NCBI GenBank assembly: GCA_028290905.1
Contig: JAQGIW010000286.1
Coordinates: 1-43,185 of the forward strand
Source of the DNA: Caulobacteraceae bacterium
GTDB lineage: Bacteria > Pseudomonadota > Alphaproteobacteria > Caulobacterales > Caulobacteraceae
Direction: 5' to 3'
Length of the DNA stretch: 43,185 bases
Shown: positions 36,589-43,185 of the stretch, in pieces
How the letters are laid out: every line of letters begins with the position of its first letter
Position numbering within the stretch: the stretch's first letter is position 1
Made by a program: the position numbers and the translations under genes
The notes under the pieces: generated by a model
Seen by the model: the letters and a program-made list of their open reading frames with translations, nothing else
Told to the model about the DNA's origin: nothing
The model's database searches: none

Positions 36589-37367
36589 TCGGCCTCGACT
36601 GGCGCTTGGGGCGCGGCCTCCGCCCGGTCGCGGGCCGAGATCAGCCGCCAGCCGCCGGGGTCGAGGATCTCCAGAGGCGAGAACCGCGCCTTGTAGTCCA
36701 TCTTCTCGCTGCCCCGCACCCAATAGCCCAGATAGAGGTAGGGGAGGCCGAGCCGCTCCGCCTGGACCACATGGTCCAGGATCATGAACGAGCCGGGGCT
36801 GCGCCGCGAAAGCTCCGGATCGAAGAAGCTGTAGACCATGGAGAGGCCGTCCGAGAGCTGGTCGACCAGGGCGCAGGCGACCAGCGGGCCGGGACCGCCG
36901 TCCTCGGGCTGCGGCCGGTACTCGACCAGGTGGGTGCGCACCGAGGTGTCCTCGACCATGGCCACATAGTCCGGCCAGGCCATGTCGGCCATGCCGCCGC
37001 CCGCGTGGCGCGACAGCAGATAGCGCCGCAGCAGGTCGAACTGTTCGCGGGTGGCTTCAGCCTCCACGATGTGGCGGGCCGCGCCCATGTTGCGGGCCAG
37101 GATCCGACGCTCGGACCGTGAGAAGCGATAGTCGCGCACCGGCAGGCGGGCCGAGACGCAGGCCGAGCAGCCCTCGCAGGCCGGCCGGTAGGCGATATTC
37201 TGCGAGCGGCGGAAGCCGCCCTGGGTGAGGGAGTCGTGGATCATCGGCCCTTCCAGCATCGGAAGGTGCGCGAACACCTTGCGCTCCTCACGCCCCGGCA
37301 GATACGGGCACGGGGACGGCGCCGTCAGGAAGAACCGAAGCTGGCGGGTCGGGATATGCTGGGTCAC
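36585..37367 (-). CDS. bpt: Aspartate/glutamate leucyltransferase (bacterial arginyltransferase homologue)
   Basis: 260-aa aminoacyl-tRNA-protein transferase that tags N-terminal Asp/Glu for the N-degron pathway (ClpS/ClpAP). Signature: [53 protein letters not shown] with the Cys cluster, and [20 protein letters not shown] with the GCN5-like acceptor fold. I choose GTG 37367 ([10 protein letters not shown]) because homologues start there; a GTG at 37400 would add 11 residues. No clear Shine-Dalgarno at either. It overlaps mazG by 4 bp. Confidence 0.92.
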   Translation of the reverse strand: MTQHIPTRQLRFFLTAPSPCPYLPGREERKVFAHLPMLEGPMIHDSLTQGGFRRSQNIAYRPACEGCSACVSARLPVRDYRFSRSERRILARNMGAARHIVEAEATREQFDLLRRYLLSRHAGGGMADMAWPDYVAMVEDTSVRTHLVEYRPQPEDGGPGPLVACALVDQLSDGLSMVYSFFDPELSRRSPGSFMILDHVVQAERLGLPYLYLGYWVRGSEKMDYKARFSPLEILDPGGWRLISARDRAEAAPQAPVEAE

Positions 37368-37507
37368 AAAAGCCGTCGTTGTCCAGGCGTTGCAAATCAC
37401 CTCGCGTCGGGGGGATTAGCGGTCATGGCGGCGCCGAGCGCAAGATGGACTTGCGGTGAAACGCGCGGTTTGCGGGCATTGGCCCCGCAAGGTTCAGGAG
37501 AAGTGCC

Positions 37508-38362
37508 ATGAAGGTCGGTTTCGTGGGTCTGGGAGTGATGGGTGGGCCCATGGCCGCCCACCTGGCCGCGGCGGGCCATGAGATGGCCGTCTACAACCGC
37601 TCGCCCGCCAAGACCGAGCAGTGGACGTCGGCCCATGGCGGCCGTGCTGCCGCCACCGTGGCCGAGGTGGCGGCGGGTCGCGAGCTGCTGATCCTCTGCG
37701 TCGGCAATGACGATGATGTGCGCGCCGTGGTCGGCGAGGCTCTCCAGGCCCTGCCCGCAGGTGCGGTGATCGTCGACCACACCACCACCTCGGCCAAGGT
37801 GGCCCGGGAGTTGGCCGCCGCGGCCGCGGACGAAGGACGGGCCTTCGTCGACGCCCCGGTTTCCGGCGGCGAGGCGGGCGCCAAGGCGGGCAAGCTCTCG
37901 ATCATGATCGGCGGCGAAGAGGCGGCCGTGGCCCAGGCGACGCCCGTCATCGGCGCCTACGCCAAGGCCATCAAGCACATGGGCGGTCCGGGAACCGGCC
38001 AGCTCACCAAGATGGTCAACCAGATCTGCATCGCCGGCGTCGTCCAGGGCTTGGCCGAGGCCGTCGCCTTCACCGCCAAGGCCGGGCTCGATCCCACGCT
38101 TGTCTATGAGGCGATCTCCCAGGGCGCGGCCCAGTCGTGGCAGATGGACAACCGCTGGACGACCATGGCCCGGGGCGAGTTCGAGTTCGGCTTCGCCGTC
38201 GACTGGATGCGCAAGGACCTCGGCCTCGTCCTCGACGAAGCCCGCGCCAACGGCGGCCGTTGCGAGGTCACCGCCCTGGTCGATCAGTTCTACGCCGAGG
38301 TCCAGGCCATGGGCGGCCGCCGCTGGGACACCTCCAGCCTGGCGGCGCGGCTGATGAAGTGA
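37508..38362 (+). CDS. NAD(P)-dependent beta-hydroxyacid dehydrogenase
   Basis: 284-aa oxidoreductase of the 3-hydroxyisobutyrate/tartronate-semialdehyde reductase family. The N-terminal GFVGLGVMGGPMAAHLAAAGH binds NAD(P). The substrate-binding DAPVSGGEAGAKAGKLSIMIGG and the catalytic lysine in GQLTKMVNQI are present. The NRSPAKTEQW stretch after beta-2 (Arg after Asn) may favour NADPH. ATG 37508 has AGGAG nearby. It is divergent from the transferase gene. The exact substrate is not decidable. Confidence 0.9.
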   Translation: MKVGFVGLGVMGGPMAAHLAAAGHEMAVYNRSPAKTEQWTSAHGGRAAATVAEVAAGRELLILCVGNDDDVRAVVGEALQALPAGAVIVDHTTTSAKVARELAAAAADEGRAFVDAPVSGGEAGAKAGKLSIMIGGEEAAVAQATPVIGAYAKAIKHMGGPGTGQLTKMVNQICIAGVVQGLAEAVAFTAKAGLDPTLVYEAISQGAAQSWQMDNRWTTMARGEFEFGFAVDWMRKDLGLVLDEARANGGRCEVTALVDQFYAEVQAMGGRRWDTSSLAARLMK

Positions 38363-38482
38363 GGAGCGCCGGCGTCCCGCCAGGCCCCTCGCTTTCCACA
38401 TGCCGATTGCCCGTTGCCAACCAAGGTTGCAATATGCTATGATCGGCGGGTCCAACTCCCTAGGTTGGGAACCGGTCAGGTC

Positions 38483-38498
38483 TTTGAAACCGTTCAAA
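38483..38498. promoter_or_regulatory. Small inverted repeat upstream of the toxin-antitoxin pair
   Basis: TTTGAA (38483-38488) and TTCAAA (38493-38498) are perfect arms 4 bp apart, in the 264-bp space before the antitoxin gene. It could be an operator for autoregulation, as AbrB-type antitoxins usually repress their own operon. It is 129 bp from the antitoxin start, which is rather far. Confidence 0.3.
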
Positions 38499-38521
38499 AA
38501 AGACAAATGATGCGCCTTGGT

Positions 38522-38568
38522 CACCGTATCTACGGTCGTTAACGGTGGAAATCGCCTGGAGTGACTCC
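38522..38568. repeat. Direct repeat bracketing the toxin-antitoxin pair, left copy
   Basis: The repeat contains CACCGTATC, then ACGG, then GTTAACGGTGGAAATCGCC, then a GGAGT..CTCC palindrome. The arms CACCGT and ACGGTG can pair. The right copy is at 39343-39388, same orientation, with 3 substitutions and small indels. The left copy lies 59-105 bp upstream of the antitoxin start. Confidence 0.8.
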
Positions 38569-38626
38569 TCGGGGATTGCAGGTAAGGCGCCGAAGCCTTA
38601 CTTTCTTGGTTCGCTTCGAGACCGTC

Positions 38627-38881
38627 ATGACCACCCTCACTGTCACCGCTAAAGGCCAGGTCACCCTGCGCAAAGACCTTCTGACCCATCTGGGAGTGCG
38701 GCCCGGTGAAAAGATCATCGTGGAGGCGCTGCCCGACGGTCGCATCCAGGCCAGGGCCGCTCGGCGACGCGGACAGATCTCGGATGTCTTCGACACATTG
38801 AAGCGGCCGGGCGGCCCGAGCCTTTCGATCGACGAGATCAACCGGATCACGGCGGATAGCTGGGCGAACCGGCGCTCGTGA
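38627..38881 (+). CDS. AbrB/VapB-type antitoxin
   Basis: 84-aa protein with an N-terminal AbrB/SpoVT swapped-hairpin DNA-binding domain: TLTVTAKGQVTLRKDLLTHLGVRPGEKIIVE. The C-terminal part (SIDEINRITADSWANRR) would bind and block the toxin. I start at ATG 38627, since the open frame upstream runs through the direct repeat. Its TGA overlaps the GTG of the toxin gene by 4 bp, giving a classical antitoxin-toxin order. It probably represses the pair. Confidence 0.87.
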   Translation: MTTLTVTAKGQVTLRKDLLTHLGVRPGEKIIVEALPDGRIQARAARRRGQISDVFDTLKRPGGPSLSIDEINRITADSWANRRS

Positions 38882-39276
38882 AGATCACGGCCGACACCAA
38901 TCTTCTGGTCCGGGTCCTCACCGGTGATGACGAGCGGCAGGCCGCCATCGCCAAGGTTGAATTGGCCGAGGCGGAACTTGTCGCCATCACGCTGCCGACC
39001 TTGTGCGAACTGAGTTGGGTGCTGATCAGGGGATACAAACACCCCGCCGCGGAGGTGTCGCGCGCGGTCCGCCGCCTCCTGGACAGCGAGACCGTCGCTG
39101 CGGACCGGCCCGCGGCCGAAGCCGGCTTGGCGATCCTGGACGCGGGAGGCGATTTTGCCGATGGCGTGATCGCCTTTGAAGGCAGGCGCCTGGGCGCCGA
39201 TGTCCTGGTCTCGTTCGACGCGACGGCCGTTCAACTCGTCTCCACCCAAGGAGAAGCCTCGCGCCTGCTCTCCTGA
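38878..39276 (+). CDS. PIN-domain ribonuclease toxin (VapC-like)
   Basis: 132-aa PIN-domain nuclease. The acidic site is visible: Asp6 in ITADTNLLVR, Glu44 in TLCELSWVL, Asp92/Asp95 in GDFADGVIAFEG and Asp114 in VSFDATAV. VapC toxins cleave tRNA or rRNA; the target here is unknown. The GTG start overlaps the antitoxin stop. All catalytic residues are intact, so it should be active. Confidence 0.88.
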   Translation: MKITADTNLLVRVLTGDDERQAAIAKVELAEAELVAITLPTLCELSWVLIRGYKHPAAEVSRAVRRLLDSETVAADRPAAEAGLAILDAGGDFADGVIAFEGRRLGADVLVSFDATAVQLVSTQGEASRLLS

Positions 39277-39342
39277 ACGCGCTCGGTCGAATAGAGCTTG
39301 GAAGGGGCTCAGAAGGGCGGGCGGCAGGTCGCGGCGCCTCAG

Positions 39343-39388
39343 CACCGTATCAACGGCGGTTAACGGTGGAAATCGCCTTGGAGTCTCC
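39343..39388. repeat. Direct repeat bracketing the toxin-antitoxin pair, right copy
   Basis: Same element as 38522-38568, in the same orientation, starting 67 bp after the toxin stop. The distance between copies is 821 bp from start to start, and the enclosed segment contains only the toxin-antitoxin pair. The space to hemB also holds the short tandem repeat at 39429-39462. Confidence 0.8.
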
Positions 39389-39428
39389 CCGCCGGTGCGG
39401 AAAAAGCCCGGAAGAACCGCCAGCAGCG

Positions 39429-39462
39429 CGCCCAAAACCGCCAAATACCGCCCAAAACCGCC
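39429..39462. repeat. Tandem 14-mer repeat before hemB end
   Basis: CGCCCAAAACCGCC occurs at 39429-39442 and 39449-39462, a 20-bp period, just beyond the end of hemB. Further AAxxCCGCC fragments nearby suggest slippage. No function is evident. Confidence 0.55.
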
Positions 39463-39493
39463 CTGAATCGGCTTGTCGTCTGGAATCGCCTCG

Positions 39494-40504
39494 CTAAGCG
39501 CCGAGCAGCTGGGCCGCCTTCGGTGCGAAGTAGGTGATCACGCCGGCGCAGCCGGCGCGCTTGAAGGCGACGAGGCTCTCCAGGACGGCGCGGTCGTAGT
39601 CGATCCAGCCGTTGGCGCCGGCGGCGGCGATCATCGCGTATTCGCCGCTGACCTGGAAAGCGAAGGTGGGGACGGCAAAGGTCTCCACCACCCGGCGGAC
39701 GATGTCGAGGTAGGGGAGGCCGGGCTTCACCATCACCATGTCGGCTCCCTCGGCGAGGTCGAGGGCGACCTCCCGCAGGGCCTCTTCGGTGTTGCCGGGA
39801 TCCATCTGGTAGGTGGCCTTGTCGGCAGGATGGTCGGGGGAGGCGGCGCCGAGCTTGGCCGAGCCGATGGCCTCGCGGTAGGGGCCGTAGAAGGCCGAGG
39901 CGTATTTGGCGGCGTAGGACATGATCATCGTATCGGTGAAGCCGGCCGCCTCCAGCGCCGCGCGCAGGGCGCCGACCCGGCCGTCCATCATGTCGGAGGG
40001 GGCGAGGATGTCGCAGCCGGCCGCCGCCTGCATCAGCCCCTGTTCCACCAGCCGCTCGATGGTGGCCTCGTTGAGGATGCGGCCGTTCTCGATCACCCCG
40101 TCGTGGCCGTGGTCGGTGAAGGGATCGAGGGCCACGTCGCACATGATCCCCACCTCCGGCGCGGCGTCCTTCATCGCCTTGACGGCGCGGGCGATGACGC
40201 CCTCCGGGTCGGCCGCCGCGCCGCCCAGGGCGTCCTTCCGGGCTCCGTCGATGTGCGGGAAGATGGCGATGGCCGGAATGCCCAGCCGCCGGGCCTCGCG
40301 CGCGGCGCCTGCCGCCTCCCTGACCGACAGTCGCTCGACGCCCGGCATGGCGGCGACGGGAACGCGGCCTTCGCCTTCGTGGACCACCATCGACCAGATC
40401 AGGTCGTTCGGCGTCAGGACGGTCTCGCGCACCAGGCGGCGGACCCAGTCGGCCTGACGCAGGCGCCGCAGGCGAAGGGCGGGGTAGGGGGCGGGGGAAT
40501 GCAT
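39494..40504 (-). CDS. hemB: Porphobilinogen synthase (delta-aminolevulinate dehydratase)
   Basis: 336-aa haem-pathway enzyme that condenses two 5-aminolevulinates. The Schiff-base lysines are Lys200 (SYAAKYASAFYGP) and Lys260 (MVMVKPGLPYLD). The metal region is DVALDPFTDHGHDG, with Asp in place of the Cys triad of zinc enzymes, so this is the Mg-dependent type usual in alphaproteobacteria. I choose ATG 40504; the frame upstream stays open but lacks similarity. A 161-bp space separates it from the divergent permease gene. Confidence 0.96.
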   Translation of the reverse strand: MHSPAPYPALRLRRLRQADWVRRLVRETVLTPNDLIWSMVVHEGEGRVPVAAMPGVERLSVREAAGAAREARRLGIPAIAIFPHIDGARKDALGGAAADPEGVIARAVKAMKDAAPEVGIMCDVALDPFTDHGHDGVIENGRILNEATIERLVEQGLMQAAAGCDILAPSDMMDGRVGALRAALEAAGFTDTMIMSYAAKYASAFYGPYREAIGSAKLGAASPDHPADKATYQMDPGNTEEALREVALDLAEGADMVMVKPGLPYLDIVRRVVETFAVPTFAFQVSGEYAMIAAAGANGWIDYDRAVLESLVAFKRAGCAGVITYFAPKAAQLLGA

Positions 40505-40665
40505 CCGCCTAGAATAAGGGCGAACGGCGCTTTCACCAACGCGAGGCGCGGCCATTTCGGCGCCCCCGCGTCGGGTCATGGGGTCCGCATTGCCGGATCG
40601 GATGCGACCCGCTAGCGTCCGCCCGGACTCGGCGAGACGGCCGGGGGCAGCCAAGGGACTACCGT

Positions 40666-42267
40666 ATGGCCAGTGTCGCGCGCGGCGGGATCGGACTCGA
40701 GCGCTTGTTCCTGCGCAAGTCGGTCGCGCAGATTCAGTCGGATCTCGAGCACGGCGAGCTGAAGCGGTCACTGGGGGCCCTCAATCTGATCCTGCTGGGC
40801 ATCGGCTGCATCATCGGGACGGGCATCTTCGTGCTGACCGGTCTTGCCGCGGCGCAGTACTCCGGTCCGGCGATCACCGTCTCGTTCGTCATCACCGGCA
40901 CGCTGTGCGCTTTCGTGGCCCTCTGCTATGCGGAACTGGCCTCGGCCCTGCCGGTCTCCGGATCGGCCTACTCCTATTCCTACGCGTCCATGGGCGAATT
41001 GGCGGCCTGGGTGATGGGTATCCTGCTCGTCCTCGAATACGGCCTTTCCGCCTCCACCGTCGCGGTCGGCTGGTCGGGCTACTTCGTCAGCGTCCTGCAG
41101 GACTTCAACATCAATATCCCCCCAGCGCTTACCGGCGCGCCCGGTGTCGAGGTGAAGGATGCGGCCGGCCACGTCGTCGCGATGGGGGTGATCAATCTCC
41201 CCGCCGTCCTGATCATCGCCGCGGTCACTGCCCTGCTGGTGCGGGGCGTCTCGGAGTCCGCGACGGTCAACAATATCATCGTTGCGATCAAGCTGACCGT
41301 GGTCATCGCCTTCATCGTCATCGGCGTCCGGTTCGTGAACCCCGCCAACTGGCATCCCCTGGTGCCGGCCGAGATCCCCGCCCCGCCGCCCGGCACGCCC
41401 ACCGACCTGCCTCACCAGATTCTGCGAGCCCTGGGCGATGTGTTCATGGGGACGCAGCATTCCAAGTATGGCGTCGGCGGGGTGATCACCGGCGCGGCCC
41501 GGATCTTCTTCGCCTACCTGGGTTTCGAGGCCGTCTCGACGGCCGGCGCCGAGGCCCGCAACCCCTCCCGCGACATGCCCATCGGGATCATCGGGGCGCT
41601 GGTGATCTGCACCGCCCTTTATATCGCCACCTCCGCCGTGCTCGTGGGCATCGTACCCTACCAGCAGCTGGACACCCCCGCGCCGATCGCCCTGGCGGTG
41701 AACCGCATGGGAATGCCGTGGTTCGCCTTCCTGGTGAAGATCGGCGCCATCGCGGGCCTGTCCAGCGTGATGCTGGTGCTGCTCTACGGGCAGACGCGCA
41801 TCTTCTACACCATGTCCCGGGACGGCCTGCTGCCCTCGATCATGTCCGTAGTGCACAAGCGCTTCAGGACGCCGTGGATCAACACCATCGTCGTTGGCCT
41901 GATGGCCTGCGGCGCGGCCGGGTTCCTCAGCCTCGACAGCCTGGCCGACCTGTCCAACGTCGGCTCGCTCGCCGCCTTCTCTCTGGTCTGCATCACGGTG
42001 ATCTACCTGCGCGTCTCCAGCCCAGACCTCGTTCGCCCGTTCCGCGTTCCGCTGTTTCCGCTGGTGCCGATCCTGGGCGCGGTGATGTGCCTGTTCCTGC
42101 TCAAGTCGATCCTCAACAAGCCACAGACCGGTCCCTTCTTCCTGACCTATGTCGGGGTCGGATTCGTCCTCTACTTCGTTTATGGGATCTGGAACTCCAA
42201 GCTCGGCAAGGGAATCCCCGTGCCCGGGCATGAGGCCGCGCCGATGGAGCTTCCGCACGCCGAATAG
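40666..42267 (+). CDS. Amino-acid permease (APC superfamily, CAT-like)
   Basis: 533-aa inner-membrane transporter with about 12 hydrophobic segments. The substrate-binding first helix has LGIGCIIGTGIFVLTG. YAELASALPVSGSAYSYSY and FFAYLGFEAVSTAGAEARNPSRDMPIGI are typical of the YfnA/cationic amino-acid transporter group. ATG 40666. Its 3' end overlaps the upstream ATG proposed for hrpB. Substrate is unknown. Confidence 0.92.
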   Translation: MASVARGGIGLERLFLRKSVAQIQSDLEHGELKRSLGALNLILLGIGCIIGTGIFVLTGLAAAQYSGPAITVSFVITGTLCAFVALCYAELASALPVSGSAYSYSYASMGELAAWVMGILLVLEYGLSASTVAVGWSGYFVSVLQDFNINIPPALTGAPGVEVKDAAGHVVAMGVINLPAVLIIAAVTALLVRGVSESATVNNIIVAIKLTVVIAFIVIGVRFVNPANWHPLVPAEIPAPPPGTPTDLPHQILRALGDVFMGTQHSKYGVGGVITGAARIFFAYLGFEAVSTAGAEARNPSRDMPIGIIGALVICTALYIATSAVLVGIVPYQQLDTPAPIALAVNRMGMPWFAFLVKIGAIAGLSSVMLVLLYGQTRIFYTMSRDGLLPSIMSVVHKRFRTPWINTIVVGLMACGAAGFLSLDSLADLSNVGSLAAFSLVCITVIYLRVSSPDLVRPFRVPLFPLVPILGAVMCLFLLKSILNKPQTGPFFLTYVGVGFVLYFVYGIWNSKLGKGIPVPGHEAAPMELPHAE

Positions 42268-43185
42268 GAGCAGCCTGCCGCTCGAGGAGGCGCTGCCCGC
42301 GCTGAGGGCTGCCCTTCGCGAGCGGCCCGGCGCGGTGCTGGTCGCGCCGCCCGGCGCCGGCAAGACCACGGGCGTCCCCCTCGCCCTGCTGGACGAGCCC
42401 TGGGCGCGCGGGGGGCGGCTCATCATGCTCGAACCGCGCCGCCTCGCCGCCCGGGCCGCCGCCGCCCGCATGGCCGCGACCCTCGGCGAGCCGGTCGGCG
42501 TCACGGTCGGCTACCGGGTGCGCCTGGACTCCAGGGTCTCGGCCGCGACCCGCCTGGAGATCGTCACCGAGGGCGTCTTCACCCGGATGATCCTCGACGA
42601 TCCGGGCCTGGAGGGCGTCGCCGGCGTGCTCTTCGACGAGTTCCACGAGCGCAGCCTCGACGCCGACCTCGGCCTGGCATTTGCCTTCGACAGCCAGACC
42701 CACCTGCGCGCGGATCTCCGCGTGCTGGTGATGTCGGCCACCCTCGACGGCGCCCGCATCGCCGCTCTCCTGGGCGACGCGCCGGTGATCGAGAGCCGGG
42801 GGCGGATGTTCGATGTGGAGACCCGCTACCTCGGCAAGAATCTCCGGGGTGGGCTCGAAGACCAGGTCGCCCGTGCGGTTCGCGGTGCGCTGGAGCGGGA
42901 GACCGGCGGGGTGCTGGTCTTCCTGCCGGGCCAGGGCGAGATCCTGCGCGTGGCCAGCCGACTGGAGGAATCCCTGGACGATCCCTCGGTCGACATCGCT
43001 CCGCTCTACGGGGCCATGGACGCGGCCGATCAGGACCTCGCCATAGCGCCCTCGCCCCCGGGCCGGCGCAAGGTGGTGCTGGCCACCGCCATCGCCCAGA
43101 CCAGCCTCACTCTGGAGGGCGTGCGGGTGGTCATCGACAGCGGCCTGGCCCGCGTGCCGCGCTGGGACCCGGCCGGCGGCATCAC
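42230..43185 (+). CDS. hrpB: ATP-dependent RNA helicase HrpB, 5' part
   Basis: DExH-box helicase, cut by the window end (318 codons visible). Motif I is APPGAGKTTG, motif Ia EPRRLAARAAAARMA, motif II DEFHERSLDAD, motif III SATLDG, then VLVFLPGQGEI and VVLATAIAQTSLTLEGVRVVIDSG. The ATG at 42230 overlaps the permease gene by 38 bp and adds a basic, unconserved MRPRRWSFRTPNRSS. Homologues begin near LPLEEALPALRAAL, so a CTG at 42275, with AGGAG at 42266-42270, could be the true start. Confidence 0.9.
   Translation, partial: MRPRRWSFRTPNRSSLPLEEALPALRAALRERPGAVLVAPPGAGKTTGVPLALLDEPWARGGRLIMLEPRRLAARAAAARMAATLGEPVGVTVGYRVRLDSRVSAATRLEIVTEGVFTRMILDDPGLEGVAGVLFDEFHERSLDADLGLAFAFDSQTHLRADLRVLVMSATLDGARIAALLGDAPVIESRGRMFDVETRYLGKNLRGGLEDQVARAVRGALERETGGVLVFLPGQGEILRVASRLEESLDDPSVDIAPLYGAMDAADQDLAIAPSPPGRRKVVLATAIAQTSLTLEGVRVVIDSGLARVPRWDPAGGI

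Noticed and set aside
37368-37400. GTG 37400 as start of the leucyltransferase
   Set aside because: It adds 11 residues not seen in homologues, which begin near MTQH; neither start has a strong Shine-Dalgarno, so family length decided.
40505-40771. N-terminal extension of HemB on the minus strand
   Set aside because: It would overlap the permease start, and the residues are Arg/Ala-rich without family similarity.

Overview
The window comes from a GC-rich alphaproteobacterium. Gene content and order (bifunctional ispDF, dusB-ntrB-ntrC-ntrY-ntrX, dat-hfq-hflX, lipA-coq10, an Mg-type hemB, an NtrC without GAFTGA) point to the Caulobacteraceae, with Caulobacter or Phenylobacterium the closest guesses. 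That placement is inferred from protein recognition, not from a 16S gene; I see no rRNA or tRNA gene. Most of the window is chromosomal housekeeping sequence with tightly packed, often overlapping genes.

Layout. 1-2735: end of a pyruvate dehydrogenase operon (pdhC, a glutathione peroxidase, lpdA). 2933-6622: a TonB-dependent receptor and an acyl-CoA/acyl-ACP ligase on the minus strand. 6919-8841: lipA and coq10, converging on pncC. 8976-11279: a large membrane-anchored spermidine-synthase-like protein. 11446-12615: ispDF. 12706-22661: the nitrogen-regulation block dusB-ntrB-ntrC, then ntrY-ntrX-dat-hfq-hflX. 22726-25493: VOC protein, O-methyltransferase, and a PhyH dioxygenase/crotonase pair. 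25693-27587: a less conserved stretch with small unknown genes and a 0.6 kb gene-poor region. 27588-35593: a complete kdp potassium system (a tiny membrane ORF, then kdpF, A, B, C, D, E). 35734-38362: mazG, the leucyl/arginyl-tRNA-protein transferase gene, and a beta-hydroxyacid dehydrogenase. 38522-39388: an AbrB/PIN toxin-antitoxin pair between two direct repeats. 39494-43185: hemB, an APC permease, and the start of hrpB.

How the genes work together. LipA makes the lipoyl cofactor used by the PdhC/LpdA complex. The Ntr block holds two sensor-regulator pairs plus Hfq and HflX. Both regulators lack the GAFTGA loop used to contact sigma54. The kdp operon carries its own sensor and regulator. 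A direct repeat TTTATG-N5-TTTATG upstream of a weak promoter is a good candidate KdpE operator.

The most interesting non-coding signals are: (i) two copies of a long inverted repeat built from 9-bp units, each with the same perfect 20-bp palindrome, both lying exactly between convergent genes; (ii) about 46-bp direct repeats bracketing the toxin-antitoxin pair; (iii) two consecutive single-membrane-span microgenes ahead of kdpA; (iv) tandem diverged copies of a palindromic repeat after lpdA. I found no clear large undescribed system. The best candidates for new biology are the three-gene small-protein operon at 25990-26969 and the paired microgenes in kdp.
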